A stretch of DNA of 64,000 nt from Gordionus sp. m RMFG-2023 (taxonomy: Eukaryota; Nematomorpha; Gordioida; Chordodea; Parachordodidae): the NCBI RefSeq assembly GCF_954871325.1, contig NC_088777.1, positions 23,103,366 to 23,167,365 on the forward strand, read 5' to 3'. The notes under the pieces were generated by a model. It saw nothing but the letters and a program-made list of their open reading frames with translations, ran no database searches and was not told the DNA's origin. Positions within the stretch are counted from its first letter, which is position 1; each line of letters begins with the position of its first letter. Positions 36,003 to 46,290 of the stretch are shown here, one piece after another. Both the position numbers and the translations under genes were made by a program.

Positions 36003-36771
36003 ACATGTCTAGGTGTAGATCAATTAAAATTTTATTCTATATCAATCCCAAATCAGGAACGAGATGGTCGGTAACTGATAAATCTTTTTTCAACGTCGAA
36101 ATTCCGTCCGCTATAACTCAAGATCATAACGGTGGTATAAGTGGGGTGAATCATAAGAATATGTTGATTGAACTCTACAGAACTGACATAAAATGGAAGA
36201 GTTTTAATTTGCGAATTTTCTTTTATTTATTAAATTCCTGTGTAGTGAATCCAAGGTTGCTCGACGGCACATGAAGCAGAAAAATAGTAAACATATATCT
36301 CTTTTAGTATTTGAATCTCAGATAGATAAAGGATTGATGATGGTTGGAAAGGAAAATGATAAAAAAGAAGATATACTTTGAATATTGAAAAAAGGAAGGT
36401 AATAGAATAGTTTTCATCCAATCACAGATAATAGATTTAATAAAACAGGACATTGACCATCAGCGGCTAGTAAGCAAAGATGCAAGAAATGCACAAATGG
36501 CTATTCTAGATTCGAATGTATAAAATGCAAAATATCTCCATGCTTAAATAAAAAATTGCAATTGTTTTATTTTTTATCATTCAAAATAAATTGTATATTT
36601 TTTTTACATATAAATATCCCTATGATGATGAATGGCAACATTTCATAATTCTATATATAGGCACTTTTTTAATTAAAAAACTTTGAAAATGTGTTATTTG
36701 TGTTTGTTTAACTAAGTTTTAGGGTAAAAAAAAACTTTTTGCTTAAGGGAAAAATGTAGGGCACGAAAGGG
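36003..36771 (+). mobile_element. piggyBac element tail (copy A), 5'-truncated
   Basis: The tail carries the C-terminal transposase part and runs to a right tip GGGCACGAAAGGG (ending 36771), the inverse of the CCCTTTCG start of piggyBac elements. Its 3' region matches that of copy B (GAAAATGTGTTATTT near 36683 and 46009). No left tip is found and the coding part begins abruptly at the junction with the long-TIR arm. Confidence 0.75.
36005..36570 (+). pseudogene. piggyBac transposase C-terminus (copy A)
   Basis: RWSVTDKSFFNVEIPSA then LIELYRTDIKWKSFNLRIFF and YLLNSCVVN match the copy B text (RWSVSDKVFINVEMP, LYWTDIKWKRYYMRMVF, HLLNSCVVNAW), the well-known end of the piggyBac catalytic domain. 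Farther on the Cys-rich domain is visible (CKKCTNGYSRFECIKC, about 36481-36530) in another frame. Broken. Confidence 0.75.
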
Positions 36772-36802
36772 TTTATGGTAAAAAAATATATGTAAAACAT
36801 AC

Positions 36803-36907
36803 TTTTTTGTATTGCGTTTTTAACTTGGCTATTAAATCCTGATTTATTTTATTCTGCGTTTTCTTAAGATCACCAGCTTCGTTTATATTGTAAATTGTTG
36901 TGGCATC
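36803..36907 (-). CDS. EIF3A: eIF3a exon 4 of those seen
   Basis: Acceptor CTACATTAG ends at 36908 and donor GTATGT starts at 36802. 105 bp, 35 codons, phase 0 at both ends. The product DATTIYNINEAGDLKKTQNK and its following INQDLIAKLKTQYKK align with the animal eIF3a stretch AKAFKDIDIEDLEELDPDFI through EKKELQERLKNQEKK, which directly precedes the IDYFERA block found in the next exon here. Confidence 0.82.
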
Positions 36908-37056
36908 CTAATGTAGTATAATAAAGTTTAAAGAATTTATTCCAGTAATTTTACTCAATATAATATAAATTAATATAAGAAATATCATCTATGACTAAAA
37001 TAAATAATTAAAATATTATATATTTAAAAATTGTGAATTCTAATAATAAGTGATAC
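36908..37056 (-). other. Short eIF3a intron (149 bp)
   Basis: Begins GTATCA (37056) and ends CATTAG (36908). It is the only intron of the gene in this window free of mobile DNA, so it probably shows the ancestral intron size. Confidence 0.7.
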
Positions 37057-37239
37057 TCTGTCATTGATTCCTTTATTTATATTAGTAGCCAGTGATTTGT
37101 TAGGGTAATTTGTATGTTCCATCATCTTGCGTTCTTGCATTTTGCTGAGTTCTTTTTCTTTATTTTCTTGTTCCCGCTTGGCTATGACCTCTTTTTCTTC
37201 CAATTTCAACTTATTTTGCTTGGCTTCTTTAATCATATC
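37057..37239 (-). CDS. EIF3A: eIF3a exon 3 of those seen
   Basis: Acceptor TATGATAG ends at 37240; donor GTATCA starts at 37056. 183 bp, 61 codons, phase 0 at both ends. Reads DMIKEAKQNKLKLEEKEVIA, KREQENKEKELSKMQERKMM and then a less charged part ending INDR. The Lys/Glu-rich helix matches the LEQREAELQKVRKAEEERLR region of animal eIF3a. The last 20 codons are weakly conserved, so the exact donor is the least certain of the set. Confidence 0.75.
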
Positions 37240-39557
37240 CTATCATAAATTTAGTTAAATGTTCGAAAATTGATATAACTCAAGTCTTTGAAATAAAAAT
37301 GCAATATAAAGCGCTAAATCAAGTCACAGATGATATAAAATGTAATATTTTATTTAAAACGAGATTTTGTAATAATTTTAGAGCTATGCATGCCTATAAA
37401 TAATATAAATATACTTATTAACAAACAAAAAATTTATAACCAGGAGTGACCTTTAATTTAATTTGAAGTTAATAAATTTATAATTTATTAATTTCCTATA
37501 AATTCACCATTGAAAATTATAGAATAAATATTTTATTAAAAATGATACTTAAATTATTATAAAAATTATATATATTTTATATCATCCATATCTAAAATCA
37601 TTCCTTGTATAAATTTGATTAATTATCGTTTATAACAAAAAAATATGAAAAATATAGGGGCTGAAACTGTTACTTTACAAATGAAACGTCGTTTACGTTA
37701 CGAACCTAAAAAAGAAACGTTTAAAAACTTTCAATATATAATATTATGATTAAAAAAACATAGTTATCAATAAAAATTTTTAATTTGCTAAATAAAATAT
37801 ATAATTATTATATTACAATTCATTTTTTAACAATTCTTTATTTAATGAAAACCATTTGCTTTTAATTCTGATATTGCTTTCAAAATGTAATAGAATAAAC
37901 AAGAACGTTCAGTACTTAACACAACTTCTGCTGTGATAACGACGTATATTTGGGAATTCGTTAATATTTAAAGAATTATTTTTACTATCAAAAAATTTAA
38001 CTAATCCATTTTCATGAAATTCATTAATTTTTTTATTAGCAAAGGTTATAAATTTATAATCAGGTACAAAACTGGGAACTTTTCGGGAAGGAAATTCATG
38101 AATTTTTTTTTTATTTATTACATAATTATATAAAATGATTCATTCATAAATGTTAAATATTCGTTTTTTATTTTCTTAATTCCATTTTGCTTTACCTTAC
38201 AAAATTATTACCAATTATTCAGTAATTACATGATTTAAATTTATTAAAAAATTAATTTTGTATAAAAGTTTTAAATTTTAATGGATGATATTGTTACTAA
38301 GTTAGTTTCAATACTCAAATTATTATTAACCACAAATATATATGATAATCTATAAGAAAATGTTTTATTTATCACGACATAGTCATTAAATTAATATTGT
38401 CATTGTGTAAGTTTGAAATTTGAATAGATATTATTGATATCAAATTAGCAGAGTTGATAATGTATCTAGATATATATAAAATTTAGAAATTGTATCTAAT
38501 ACACAAAAATAATCTGTATAAAAAAAGTTTTAAATTTCAATAGATAATATGGTTAATTAGTGTTGAGATATTAGCAACTCAATTAAAATGCCGCACAAAT
38601 ATAAATGATAATAAAATGTCTTAATTAATGCTAAAGAGTCATCGGTATAATATGTAATAAGGTAGAAAAGATATTTCTAGGAAAGCGTTCTAAAACTTGA
38701 ACGGACATATTTTTTGGCCGGAACGGGAATGGGGCACAAATATGCCTTTGTTTGGGTCCCTGCTTTTAATTGTTAATTTTTATAAATTAAAAAAAACTTA
38801 TCTATAATATTAATTTAGATTTGATGTATGGTTAAATCTGGTAAGTTGCTCGAATGCTAGCAGTATGACTACCATAAAGGTTTTCTAATAATGCTCAGCA
38901 GCACAAAACTTTTTAACTGGTCAAAGTTAGAATTTTATATATTTTAAGTGTCATTAGTGACAGCTTGCGTTAAAAATAAATCTAATATAAAAATTAGTTA
39001 CATATTTATATAAATTATTTTGAAATAAATAAAATAAATTTTTTAATAATATATTTGTCAGAACCTTGCAGAGGTAATTTGCACAGCCCGGTTCATTTTT
39101 TCGGGCCAGGCATGTTTGTTTTTAAAATATACGGCCCAGCCTCGGTATTTTTAAATAAAATTTAGGCCCAGCCCAAGTATTTTAAAAATAATATATTTAG
39201 GCCCGGCTTGGGTATATTTAAAAAAATTAAAATACGGCCTGGCCCCTGCAGGTCTCTGATATTTGTTGCATAAAGCTATACTAGTTATCAATGTTGAATT
39301 CTTAGGCAATAATAAAATAATATATTAACTTCAAATTAAAATAAGGTTGACTTTTTCTCATTCTTCACTGTTTAGCTTGCTAATAATGTATTATGTATGA
39401 GTCGGTATATTTTAAGCGGCCAAAATATTTTTTAGGCGCATCTTGTAACTCAAAATTTACTCCCACTTAAAATAATACAACATAATAATGACTGAACTTT
39501 GACTGTCCTTTTTGTATAACATTTTCAATTACAATTGATAAATAAATCAATAAAAAC
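37240..39557 (-). other. eIF3a intron (2.3 kb)
   Basis: Starts GTTTTT (39557) and ends GATAG (37240). It carries a 200-bp MITE at 39059-39258. The rest is AT-rich. A minus-strand phrase near 37860-38070 (LSTERSCLFYYILKAISELK) is faintly like a hAT C-terminus but not convincing. Confidence 0.6.
39059..39258. mobile_element. hAT-type MITE, family 2 (200 bp)
   Basis: Starts CAGAACCTTGCAG and ends CTGCAGGTCTCTG, with a perfect 8-bp target duplication ATATTTGT (39051-39058 and 39259-39266). The interior has CGGGCC and GGCCCAGCC phrases. The length and the duplication identify it as a non-autonomous hAT. Confidence 0.85.
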
Positions 39558-39689
39558 CTTTTGAATATCCTCCAATTTCTTCCGTCTATTATCAATGACA
39601 TCGAGACGCTGACCAACTTTATGAAAATCTTCTGTTGCAGTTTCTTGAAATCGTTTGATCAAAATAAGTTGTTGAGCCTCCGTATTTTT
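39558..39689 (-). CDS. EIF3A: eIF3a exon 2 of those seen
   Basis: Acceptor CACATAAG ends at 39690; donor GTTTTT starts at 39557. 132 bp, 44 codons, phase 0 at both ends. The product KNTEAQQLILIKRFQETATE, then DFHKVGQRLDVIDNRRKKLE and DIQK, matches the animal EKEEQHQLAVTAYLKNSRKE, HQRILARRQTIEERKERLES stretch residue for residue in length. It links the end of the PCI region to the coiled-coil part. Confidence 0.88.
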
Positions 39690-41024
39690 CTTATGTGATA
39701 TATAAAGAAATTTTTAAAATCTAAATGTCATGATGGATAAAAAAATGAGTATTATTATCTAAACAAATAATATTGTCCTTGATAGTTTACAGCAATTAGA
39801 ACTGCAATGGTAAGAAAAGCAGAATTTTTTAAATGCAAAAAGCCATTTCTAATAAACCAAAAATGCTACTATTTCCATGCTTCAAAATTAACAAATCACA
39901 AAAATCAAAATGAAGGTGAGAAATTTATTGCAGTCCATAAATATGGTGCCAACTATTGTCACAGGATAAACTTGTAGGAATCCACATATGGGCAAGACCC
40001 GATTGAAAAATAGCATACAAGAGATATGAGCAAAGGTTTGGTGTTAATTCGTTAAATATATTAGCTGATTGATTTTACCCCCAAAAATATGGGCTGGGAT
40101 TCAAATAATATTTCAGTATGAACAATACAGATATGAACTTTTTGAAGAATACGTCAAATCGGTCAATACTTTTAAAAACAGATTCGATACTATGCATTTT
40201 TAAAAATGCTGAATAATAAATTATTTCTATGCCTTAATAAAAAATTCCAGATCCTAATAATTTTTAACAGATTCCGATATGATATATTATGTACATATTT
40301 TAAAGTCTAAAATGGTGCAAATCTTTTTATTTACTTATGGTAGAGTCAGAAATTATATCATTTTGTACTTAAAATTTTCCCATACGAAATAATCAATTAA
40401 AAATTTAAAATCTCCGGTGTTTTCTTATTCCAGGAAAAATTTAAAATATTTTTTGGGTGCTGAAACTCACAAGGAATGTTAAATACATAATATAGATGGC
40501 AATATATGGGAGTTTGGGCAGTACTATAAATACTAGTATCTAAGATATAAGATCCTTTGGTTCTTGAAAAAATACAAATACTCTTATTATACTTTTGTTT
40601 ATAACCCTTTCGCGCCCATTGATAACTTTTGGAATCATAATTTTTCAATAATATTTTTTATGCATTAAAAATGGCCACTGATAACTTTTGTAATCATATT
40701 TTTAATTTTTAATATTTGCTGTTTCGTATTTTATCACTAACTCGCTTTGTCATGTTATTATATTATATTATATTTATAAAAAATCAATTTTTTCGTATCA
40801 TTTTCGCGCCAAAATTTTAACTCATATTTCTGGTTAATCAAATCTTGCTAAAAATATAAGTAATATTTTTATTTAAAAATTATCATCTTTTTAATCATTT
40901 TAGGTGAAATTGAGCTGCCATTTGGCATCAATGGTCATTTCTTATGCACCAAAATATTAATTTATCAATAAATGGAAATTTTAGGCAAATTATTTAGGAT
41001 ATTTACTTTTAGGGTTATGAAAAC

Positions 41025-41417
41025 TAAAGATCTGTAAAGTTAGGCCCGAACGGGCTTCGGGTCTAATTCTATTTAAAATAATTGGGTTTGGGCCGGGCCT
41101 AATATTTTTAAAAAAATTTCGGGCCGGGTCGGGTCGGACTATGGAAATTTTATTAAATATATCTAAATTTATCAATTTTCTATTGAATTTTTTATGTAAA
41201 ATAATAAATTTTGAATTTATTGAAACTAAACGCTATATAACATATGTCTTTTATTTTAAGTAATTACAAAAATTAATTTCTATATATAAATAAATATGGG
41301 CCTGGCCGGGCTGGTAAATTTTTTTAAAATAAATTTCGGGTTCGGGTTGGCAAAACTTTTTAAAAAAATTTCGGGTTTGGCCTGGGCTTGAAAAATTAGG
41401 CCCGATGCAGATCACTA
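41025..41417. mobile_element. GC-rich hAT-type MITE, family 1 (393 bp)
   Basis: Tips TAAAGATCTGTA and TGCAGATCACTA. Perfect 8-bp target duplication ATGAAAAC (41017-41024, 41418-41425). The interior alternates AAATTTCGGG phrases with GGGCCGGGTCGGG, in opposite orientation to the copies at 25072 and 45495. A run of 15 G begins at 41431, just outside. Confidence 0.9.
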
Positions 41418-41577
41418 ATGAAAACTAGATGGGGGGGGGGGGGGGTAATTAAATTTTCGTAATTATTACCTGTATTAATTATCTAATATCTATAAGTGGG
41501 TTTTCTTGGATATAGAGAGATTCTAATAAATATTTTTTTATAAATAACATGAAATATGAGATGCTTTTTATATCAAT

Positions 41578-42480
41578 ATGCATTTAGATATGACTACACT
41601 TATCCCCGAGGGTGATATATCTGAGGCCGATATAGAGAGCTCAGACGAAGAAGATAATTATTATCCTTTGCTGGGAGATGATTTGCCGACATCATCTTCT
41701 ATTATGAGTGAACTAGGTCTTCAATTGGAGGATATAGTAGAAGATACAATAACTAAAATAAAAGATAACCCGATTTGGTCTAAGAAAGATATCGGACAAA
41801 TTAATACAGAATTTATCCCTATTTTGGAAATTCCTGAACAGGATTCAACTCCTCTAACATATTTTCGTAAATTTTTGGACCACCAGATAATTAGTAATTT
41901 CGTATCGAAAACAAATATTTATTCCTTCCAATGTTGTGGTAAATCTATAAATACAGATAGTGATGAAATCGAAAGATTTATTGGGATACATTTATATACT
42001 AGCTTAGTTAAGATGCCTTCTATAAGACAATATTGGTCTGTTGAAACATCTATTCCACAGGTAGCGGAAACTATGTCCCGAAATCGTTTCCTTTTGATCC
42101 GGAAATTTTTCCATATTAATAATAACAAAGATATGGTAAATAGGGATGGTGAAGGATACAATAAATTATTCAAAATTCAACCCTTCATATGCCAACTAAT
42201 AAAAAATTTTTTAAAAAAATCAACTTGAAGAGAAGCTAACTGTAGACGAATTCATAATTCCCTTCAAGGGACGTTCTAAATTACGACAATACATTTAATC
42301 GAAGCCCTATAAATGGGGGATAAAAGTGTTTGCCCTATGTGGCTCTTCCGAGTTCATGTATGATTTTGAAATATAACTGGGAAAGTCTATTAATATCATA
42401 AAATCATGTTTAGGTATCAGTGGGGATATCGTTCTTCGCCTGTGAGAAATAATACCTTGAAATAAAAACCATAAATCATA
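41578..42480 (+). pseudogene. piggyBac transposase, N-terminal and first catalytic part (copy B)
   Basis: The first 216 codons are open: an acidic N-terminus (EADIESSDEED) as usual for piggyBac, then TPLTYFRKFLDHQIISNFVS, ERFIGIHLYTSLVKMPSIR, YWSV and MSRNRFLLIRKFFHINNN, which are classic family blocks. After a frameshift near 42225 the text goes on with LTVDEFIIPFKGRS, holding the first catalytic Asp, and KPYKWGIKVFALC. A stop replaces a codon after LRQYI. The gene is cut at about 42481 by the inserted transposon. Two or more breaks before that. Confidence 0.85.
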
Positions 42481-43126
42481 TGGGCCATTCCACGTCAAAT
42501 CAATCACGATTCGGCCGGCCTCTTTTAAAATTGTTAAAAATTTCTGGAATTATTTAGATAGGTAAAAGAGTGAGAAAGCCGTTTATTTTATCTCGCTAGC
42601 ACAACTGGTTCACGAGATATAGGGGCTCAAAGGAACAAAAAAGCGCCACTTTGGAATCTGTAAAATTTTTAAAATGCTTATATAAAAACTATTTATAGTA
42701 AAAAAAATTATAATATATCATTTTGTAGGTAAAGAAATTCTCTAATGGGCTAACAAAGAAAAATAAATATTGGCGCTATTATAGGCTTTTAATATCCGGT
42801 TTACCTAAATTGCTTTATCTGTATTTTTAAGCAAAATAGTGAGTTTGTTTTCCAATTTTTTTTATTGCTTTTTATTTAGACACCTTTGTTAAATATATAT
42901 ACAATATCAAAACCTTGGCGATGCTATCGACTCCAAAAATTGATAAAAAAATAGATGGCGCTTTATGAAATTACGGATTATGGTTAAAATTTTGCTGCTA
43001 ACTTATCAATAACCAGATATTTTCACTTTTTATACTAAAAAATTTTGATTTTCTATTAAATATACTAATTAACTGATAGGCAGAGTGGGCATATGCCCAT
43101 TAGACACTTAATAATGTAACAAATTT

Positions 43127-43381
43127 TCAATAATAAATATCTTTCATATAATTTTTTAAATTATCTGCAATTTCATCAAATTTTTCATCACTTGATGAAG
43201 ATAATGGTATAATTTTAGTTGTTAAAACTTTTTTTACTCTAGATATTTTTTTCTTCAAATATTTCTTTTCACATAAGCGTTTTCTTTTAATGAGAGATTC
43301 CCCATTTGATTGTAGAGATATATTAATGTTATCAATAGCCTCTTGATTAATTATATGAAGAGGAGAATCAATATCTACCAT
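43127..43381 (-). CDS. Uncharacterised ORF, 84 codons, inside the third long-TIR element
   Basis: Starts MVDIDSPLHIINQEAIDN, followed by a Lys/Arg-rich tract (KRKRLCEKKYLKKKISRVKK) and an acidic end. The basic tract looks like a nuclear localisation or DNA-contact segment. It may be an exon of the element's own gene or chance. No known domain. Confidence 0.25.
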   Translation of the reverse strand: MVDIDSPLHIINQEAIDNINISLQSNGESLIKRKRLCEKKYLKKKISRVKKVLTTKIIPLSSSSDEKFDEIADNLKNYMKDIYY

Positions 43382-43853
43382 TTGAAGTATAAGAAATGTT
43401 TGCTAATTTTTGGTTTTTGCACTCTCCAAATCCAGATTGTTATTGGTAGACAGACGATAAAATTAATCTGAACGGACAGGTTAAAATTATTTCGCAGAAA
43501 GAGAGATCGTTTTAAACAATTTATTTTGTAAAATATAATCGAATATATGCCTAATAAAGTATTCGTTTTTACTGCAGCTGTTATATATTATCGAGCTAAT
43601 AAGTCATTCGCTCGCTATAGTAGCAAAGTAGAGATCTAAAAAATGTAAAACATTTTAAGGATAGTGAGAGGGGGGGGAGGGCAGAACTGGAAAATTTTAT
43701 CACCAATTCTTATAAACGTATCAATATTTTCATTTTCCTTAAGAATAATATTTTTCAACCATTAGCGCCATCTACATTTTTTCAATTTATGGTAAAAATG
43801 TATATTTCGGAAAAGTCGATAGCGTCGCCAAGGTTTTGATATCGTATATATAT

Positions 43854-44040
43854 CAGAGACCTGCAGGCCCGGCCCTAAACCCGGCCCGGGCCGTATTTTA
43901 AATTTTTTAAATATACCCGGGCCGGGCCTAAAAAAAATTTTTTTAAACATATCCGGGCCAGGCCTAAAAAATTTTTTTTTAAATATATCCGGACCGGGCC
44001 TAAAATTGTTAAACCCGGGCCAGGCCAGGCCTTAATATTT
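43854..44040. mobile_element. GC-rich hAT-type MITE, family 2, partial
   Basis: Starts CAGAGACCTGCAGGCCCGG at 43854, the same tip as at 39059, and continues with (CCGGGCC)-rich phrases alternating with A/T runs to about 44040. The right tip is missing. Confidence 0.65.
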
Positions 44041-44538
44041 TTTATAAAAATTTTTACATTATGAGTTAATAGTTATAAGATTATATTATATTATAGTTAT
44101 GATTAATATAAAATTGGGTGATGGTTAACACTACCTAACAACCCACAGATCGATCTAATTATTAATTTCCTGCAAATTTATTCAAAGTATTAATATATTT
44201 TTTTATAATTCATATCTAAATTTTTACAACATAATTTACCAAAACAATCAAATAAAGGAATATCTTAAATAAGCCCCAATATTCAAGTATTATTAATATA
44301 TTTTTTTATAATTTATATCTAAATTTTTAGAATATATTTTACCAAAACAATCAAATAAATGAATATACTTCTTAAAGTTTGTAATACCTTTCAAAGCGAA
44401 AAGGAGAAATAAAATTGATTTTACTTAATATAAAGCATTTTAATTGAAAAATTTGTTTTACACAAGTATCATTTTATTTCTCTTTTTCTCTGTCCCAAAT
44501 TCAAGCAATTACGTATGTAGTCAGGGACAGATCGCAAA
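44041..44538. other. AT-rich stretch with a duplicated 70-bp patch
   Basis: A phrase running from TATTAATATATTTTTTTATAA through TTACCAAAACAATCAAATAA occurs twice (about 44190-44260 and 44290-44360). Otherwise nothing recognised. Confidence 0.5.
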
Positions 44539-45425
44539 ATGACGGAAAACTATATAAAAGATTATATTAAATTACAAGAGGCTCAGGAAGTAAATGAAAT
44601 ACCATCGACCAGTCAAATTACGACTGTTGTTAAACAAACTGAATCGTTTTATGACAAATGGGGCGATGATAATTGTGGTAATATGTCAATACCCGATGAT
44701 GAATATTATAATTACATAAATAATAGATAAAACATTTAAGGTAGATAATTTGTTAGAGTGAAATCAAATCGCTTATCAGGGTGCACACTTAAAAATGATA
44801 AGGCTTTAAAAAAAGAAGGAAGAGACACTATAGATTATAAAAGCGAAAAGAATGTATTATCTGCAAGTGGCAGGACAACAAAGCTGTTACTACTATATCT
44901 AGGTGTTTTACCTACAACCAAAGCTAAGCGATGGTCTGTTTCGGATAAAGTCTTTATAAATGTAGAAATGCCCGCAATAATTAAAAACTATAATGAGGGA
45001 ATGGGTGGAGTAGATCTTCACGTGGAGTTATATTGGACAGATATTAAATGGAAAAGATATTATATGCGAATGGTTTTTCATTTATTGAATTCTTGCGTAG
45101 TAAATGCCTGGCTCCTCTATAGACGTCATATGAAAGCATTAAATAATATAAAATTTATGACACTACTGGTATTTAAATTTCAGATAGCAAAAGGGTTGAT
45201 GCTAGTGGGAAAGGAAAATACTAAGAAGACCGGCAGACCTTCAAGTGTAGTTGTAAAAAGAAGAAAAGCTATCAATATTGCCCCATATCGGATATAAGAT
45301 ATGACCAAGTAGGTCATTTTCCAAAGCCCGTAACTATTAAGCAAAGATGCAAGTATTGCAAAGCTTATTCAAGAATTATGTGCCAAAAATGTAATATATA
45401 TTTATGTTTAAATAATAAACGTATT
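44539..45425 (+). pseudogene. piggyBac transposase, C-terminal part (copy B)
   Basis: A 63-codon acidic stretch (44539-44730) of uncertain status is followed by the true C-terminal region (44758-45297): KRWSVSDKVFINVEMPA, YNEGMGGVDLHVELY, WTDIKWKRYYMRMVFHLLNS and VVNAWLLYRR, all classic. Where functional piggyBac proteins have a catalytic Asp before this block (the DNK motif), this copy reads GRTTK. Past 45297, in another frame, lies the Cys-rich domain QRCKYCKAYSRIMCQKC (45340-45395). Inactive. Confidence 0.82.
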
Positions 45426-45494
45426 TATCATTTCATATGAAATAAAATATTTTTTAAATGAACTTGCATTTTGCCCATTGATGACAATTGGAAT

Positions 45495-45952
45495 TAGTGA
45501 TCTGCATTGGGCCTAATTTTTCAAGCCCGGCCTGGCCCAAATTTTTTTTATAAAAGTTATGCCGACCCAGCCCGAACCCGAAATTTTTTTAAAAAAGTTT
45601 TGCAGCCCAGCCCGAACCCAAAATTTTTTTAAAAAAAATTTATCGGCCCGGTCTGGCCCTATTTAAATATAGAAATTAATTTTTAAAATTACTCAAAATA
45701 AAAGATATATGTTATATGTAGTTTAGTTTCAATAAATAAAATAAAATATTTTTATTTTACATAAAAAATTCAATATAAAATTGATAAATTTAGATATATT
45801 TAAAAATAATTCCAAAATCCGACCCGAGCCGGCCCGATTTTTTTTAAAAAATATTAGGCCCGGCCCGAACCTGATTATTTTAAATAAAATAAGGCCCGAG
45901 CCCGGCCCAAAGCCCGTTTGGACCGGGCCGGGCCAAACTTTGCAGATCTCTA
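45495..45952. mobile_element. GC-rich hAT-type MITE, family 1 (458 bp)
   Basis: Tips TAGTGATCTGCA and TGCAGATCTCTA; perfect 8-bp target duplication ATTGGAAT (45487-45494, 45953-45960). Internal CCCGGCC, AGCCCGAACCC and A/T runs repeat in tandem. Best preserved copy of the family here. It sits in the 3' region of piggyBac copy B. Confidence 0.92.
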
Positions 45953-46290
45953 ATTGGAATCATTGAATATCTTTTGATAGAAATACTCGAATTAAGTTTT
46001 TTTGATGAAAATGTGTTATTTAGGTTTATAATAAATATCTCTTAAAAAAAAATTTCATCGAAGGAAAAAAAGTAGAGCGCGAAAGGGATAATTATATAAA
46101 ACCATATTTTTTATGATTCTTCTAGTCAAGATTGGGTAATAATGCGAGTATTTAATATTTAAATACTAAATATAAATACTTTTGTATATAATATTTTAAA
46201 TATTAAAAAACTTTTAACAAATATATTCATTTTTTATTTCAATTTTATAAAAATTATGAATAAAGTATAGAAGATAAAATATTAATATAC

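Larger units (their letters stand above)
33445..36802 (-). other. eIF3a intron (3.4 kb) with transposon debris and a piggyBac tail
   Basis: Starts GTATGT at 36802 and ends ACTAG at 33445. 35210-36002 is an arm of the long-TIR family and 36003-36771 a piggyBac tail. 33950-35200 is AT-rich. An AGATGGCGTT block at 34554 hints at a worn arm of the same family. A 95-codon open frame at 34786-35073 has no recognisable domain. Confidence 0.6.
42482..44040. mobile_element. Third member of the long-TIR family, inserted in piggyBac, right end damaged
   Basis: Begins GGGCCATTCCACGTCAAATC at 42482, the family tip. ATATATCATTTTGTAGG lies about 230 bp in and AGATGGCGC at 42954. Right-arm sequence (GCGCCATCTAC in inverse at 43767, then GCGTCGCCAAGGTTTTGATATC) is cut at 43854 by a GC-rich MITE, and no right tip is found. 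The middle holds an 84-codon Lys/Ser-rich minus-strand ORF (43127-43381) of unknown kind. Confidence 0.6.
40605..46087 (+). mobile_element. piggyBac element (copy B), nested, TSD ATAA
   Basis: The tips are CCCTTTCGCGCCC at 40605 and GAGCGCGAAAGGG ending at 46087, inverse over about 11 bases, with ATAA directly outside both (40601-40604 and 46088-46091). Canonical piggyBac uses TTAA. Subterminal CCATTGATAACTTTTGGAAT phrases repeat near the left tip (40616) and in degraded form near 40676 and 45478. The transposase is on the plus strand (41578-45420) and split by an insertion of the long-TIR family; two GC-rich MITEs flank the gene. Total length 5.5 kb, of which perhaps half is piggyBac. Confidence 0.82.
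39690..46290 (-). other. eIF3a intron (6.6 kb), mostly a nested piggyBac element
   Basis: Starts GTATAT (46290) and ends ATAAG (39690). 40605-46087 is the piggyBac element with four insertions. 39690-40600 is AT-rich; near 40350-40500 it has an ATATCATTTTGTA and an AGATGGCAA patch, so a worn arm of the long-TIR family may lie there. Confidence 0.65.

Noticed and set aside
37860-38070. Possible hAT dimerisation motif on the minus strand (LSTERSC...)
   Set aside because: Only a few residues fit and the surrounding text does not follow any hAT group.
40990-41175. ORF with Arg-Pro-Gly-Pro repeats (also at 43762-43950 and 45781-45966)
   Set aside because: It falls on the GC-rich MITEs; the repeated text comes from the CCCGGCC phrases and the frame runs across the element tips.
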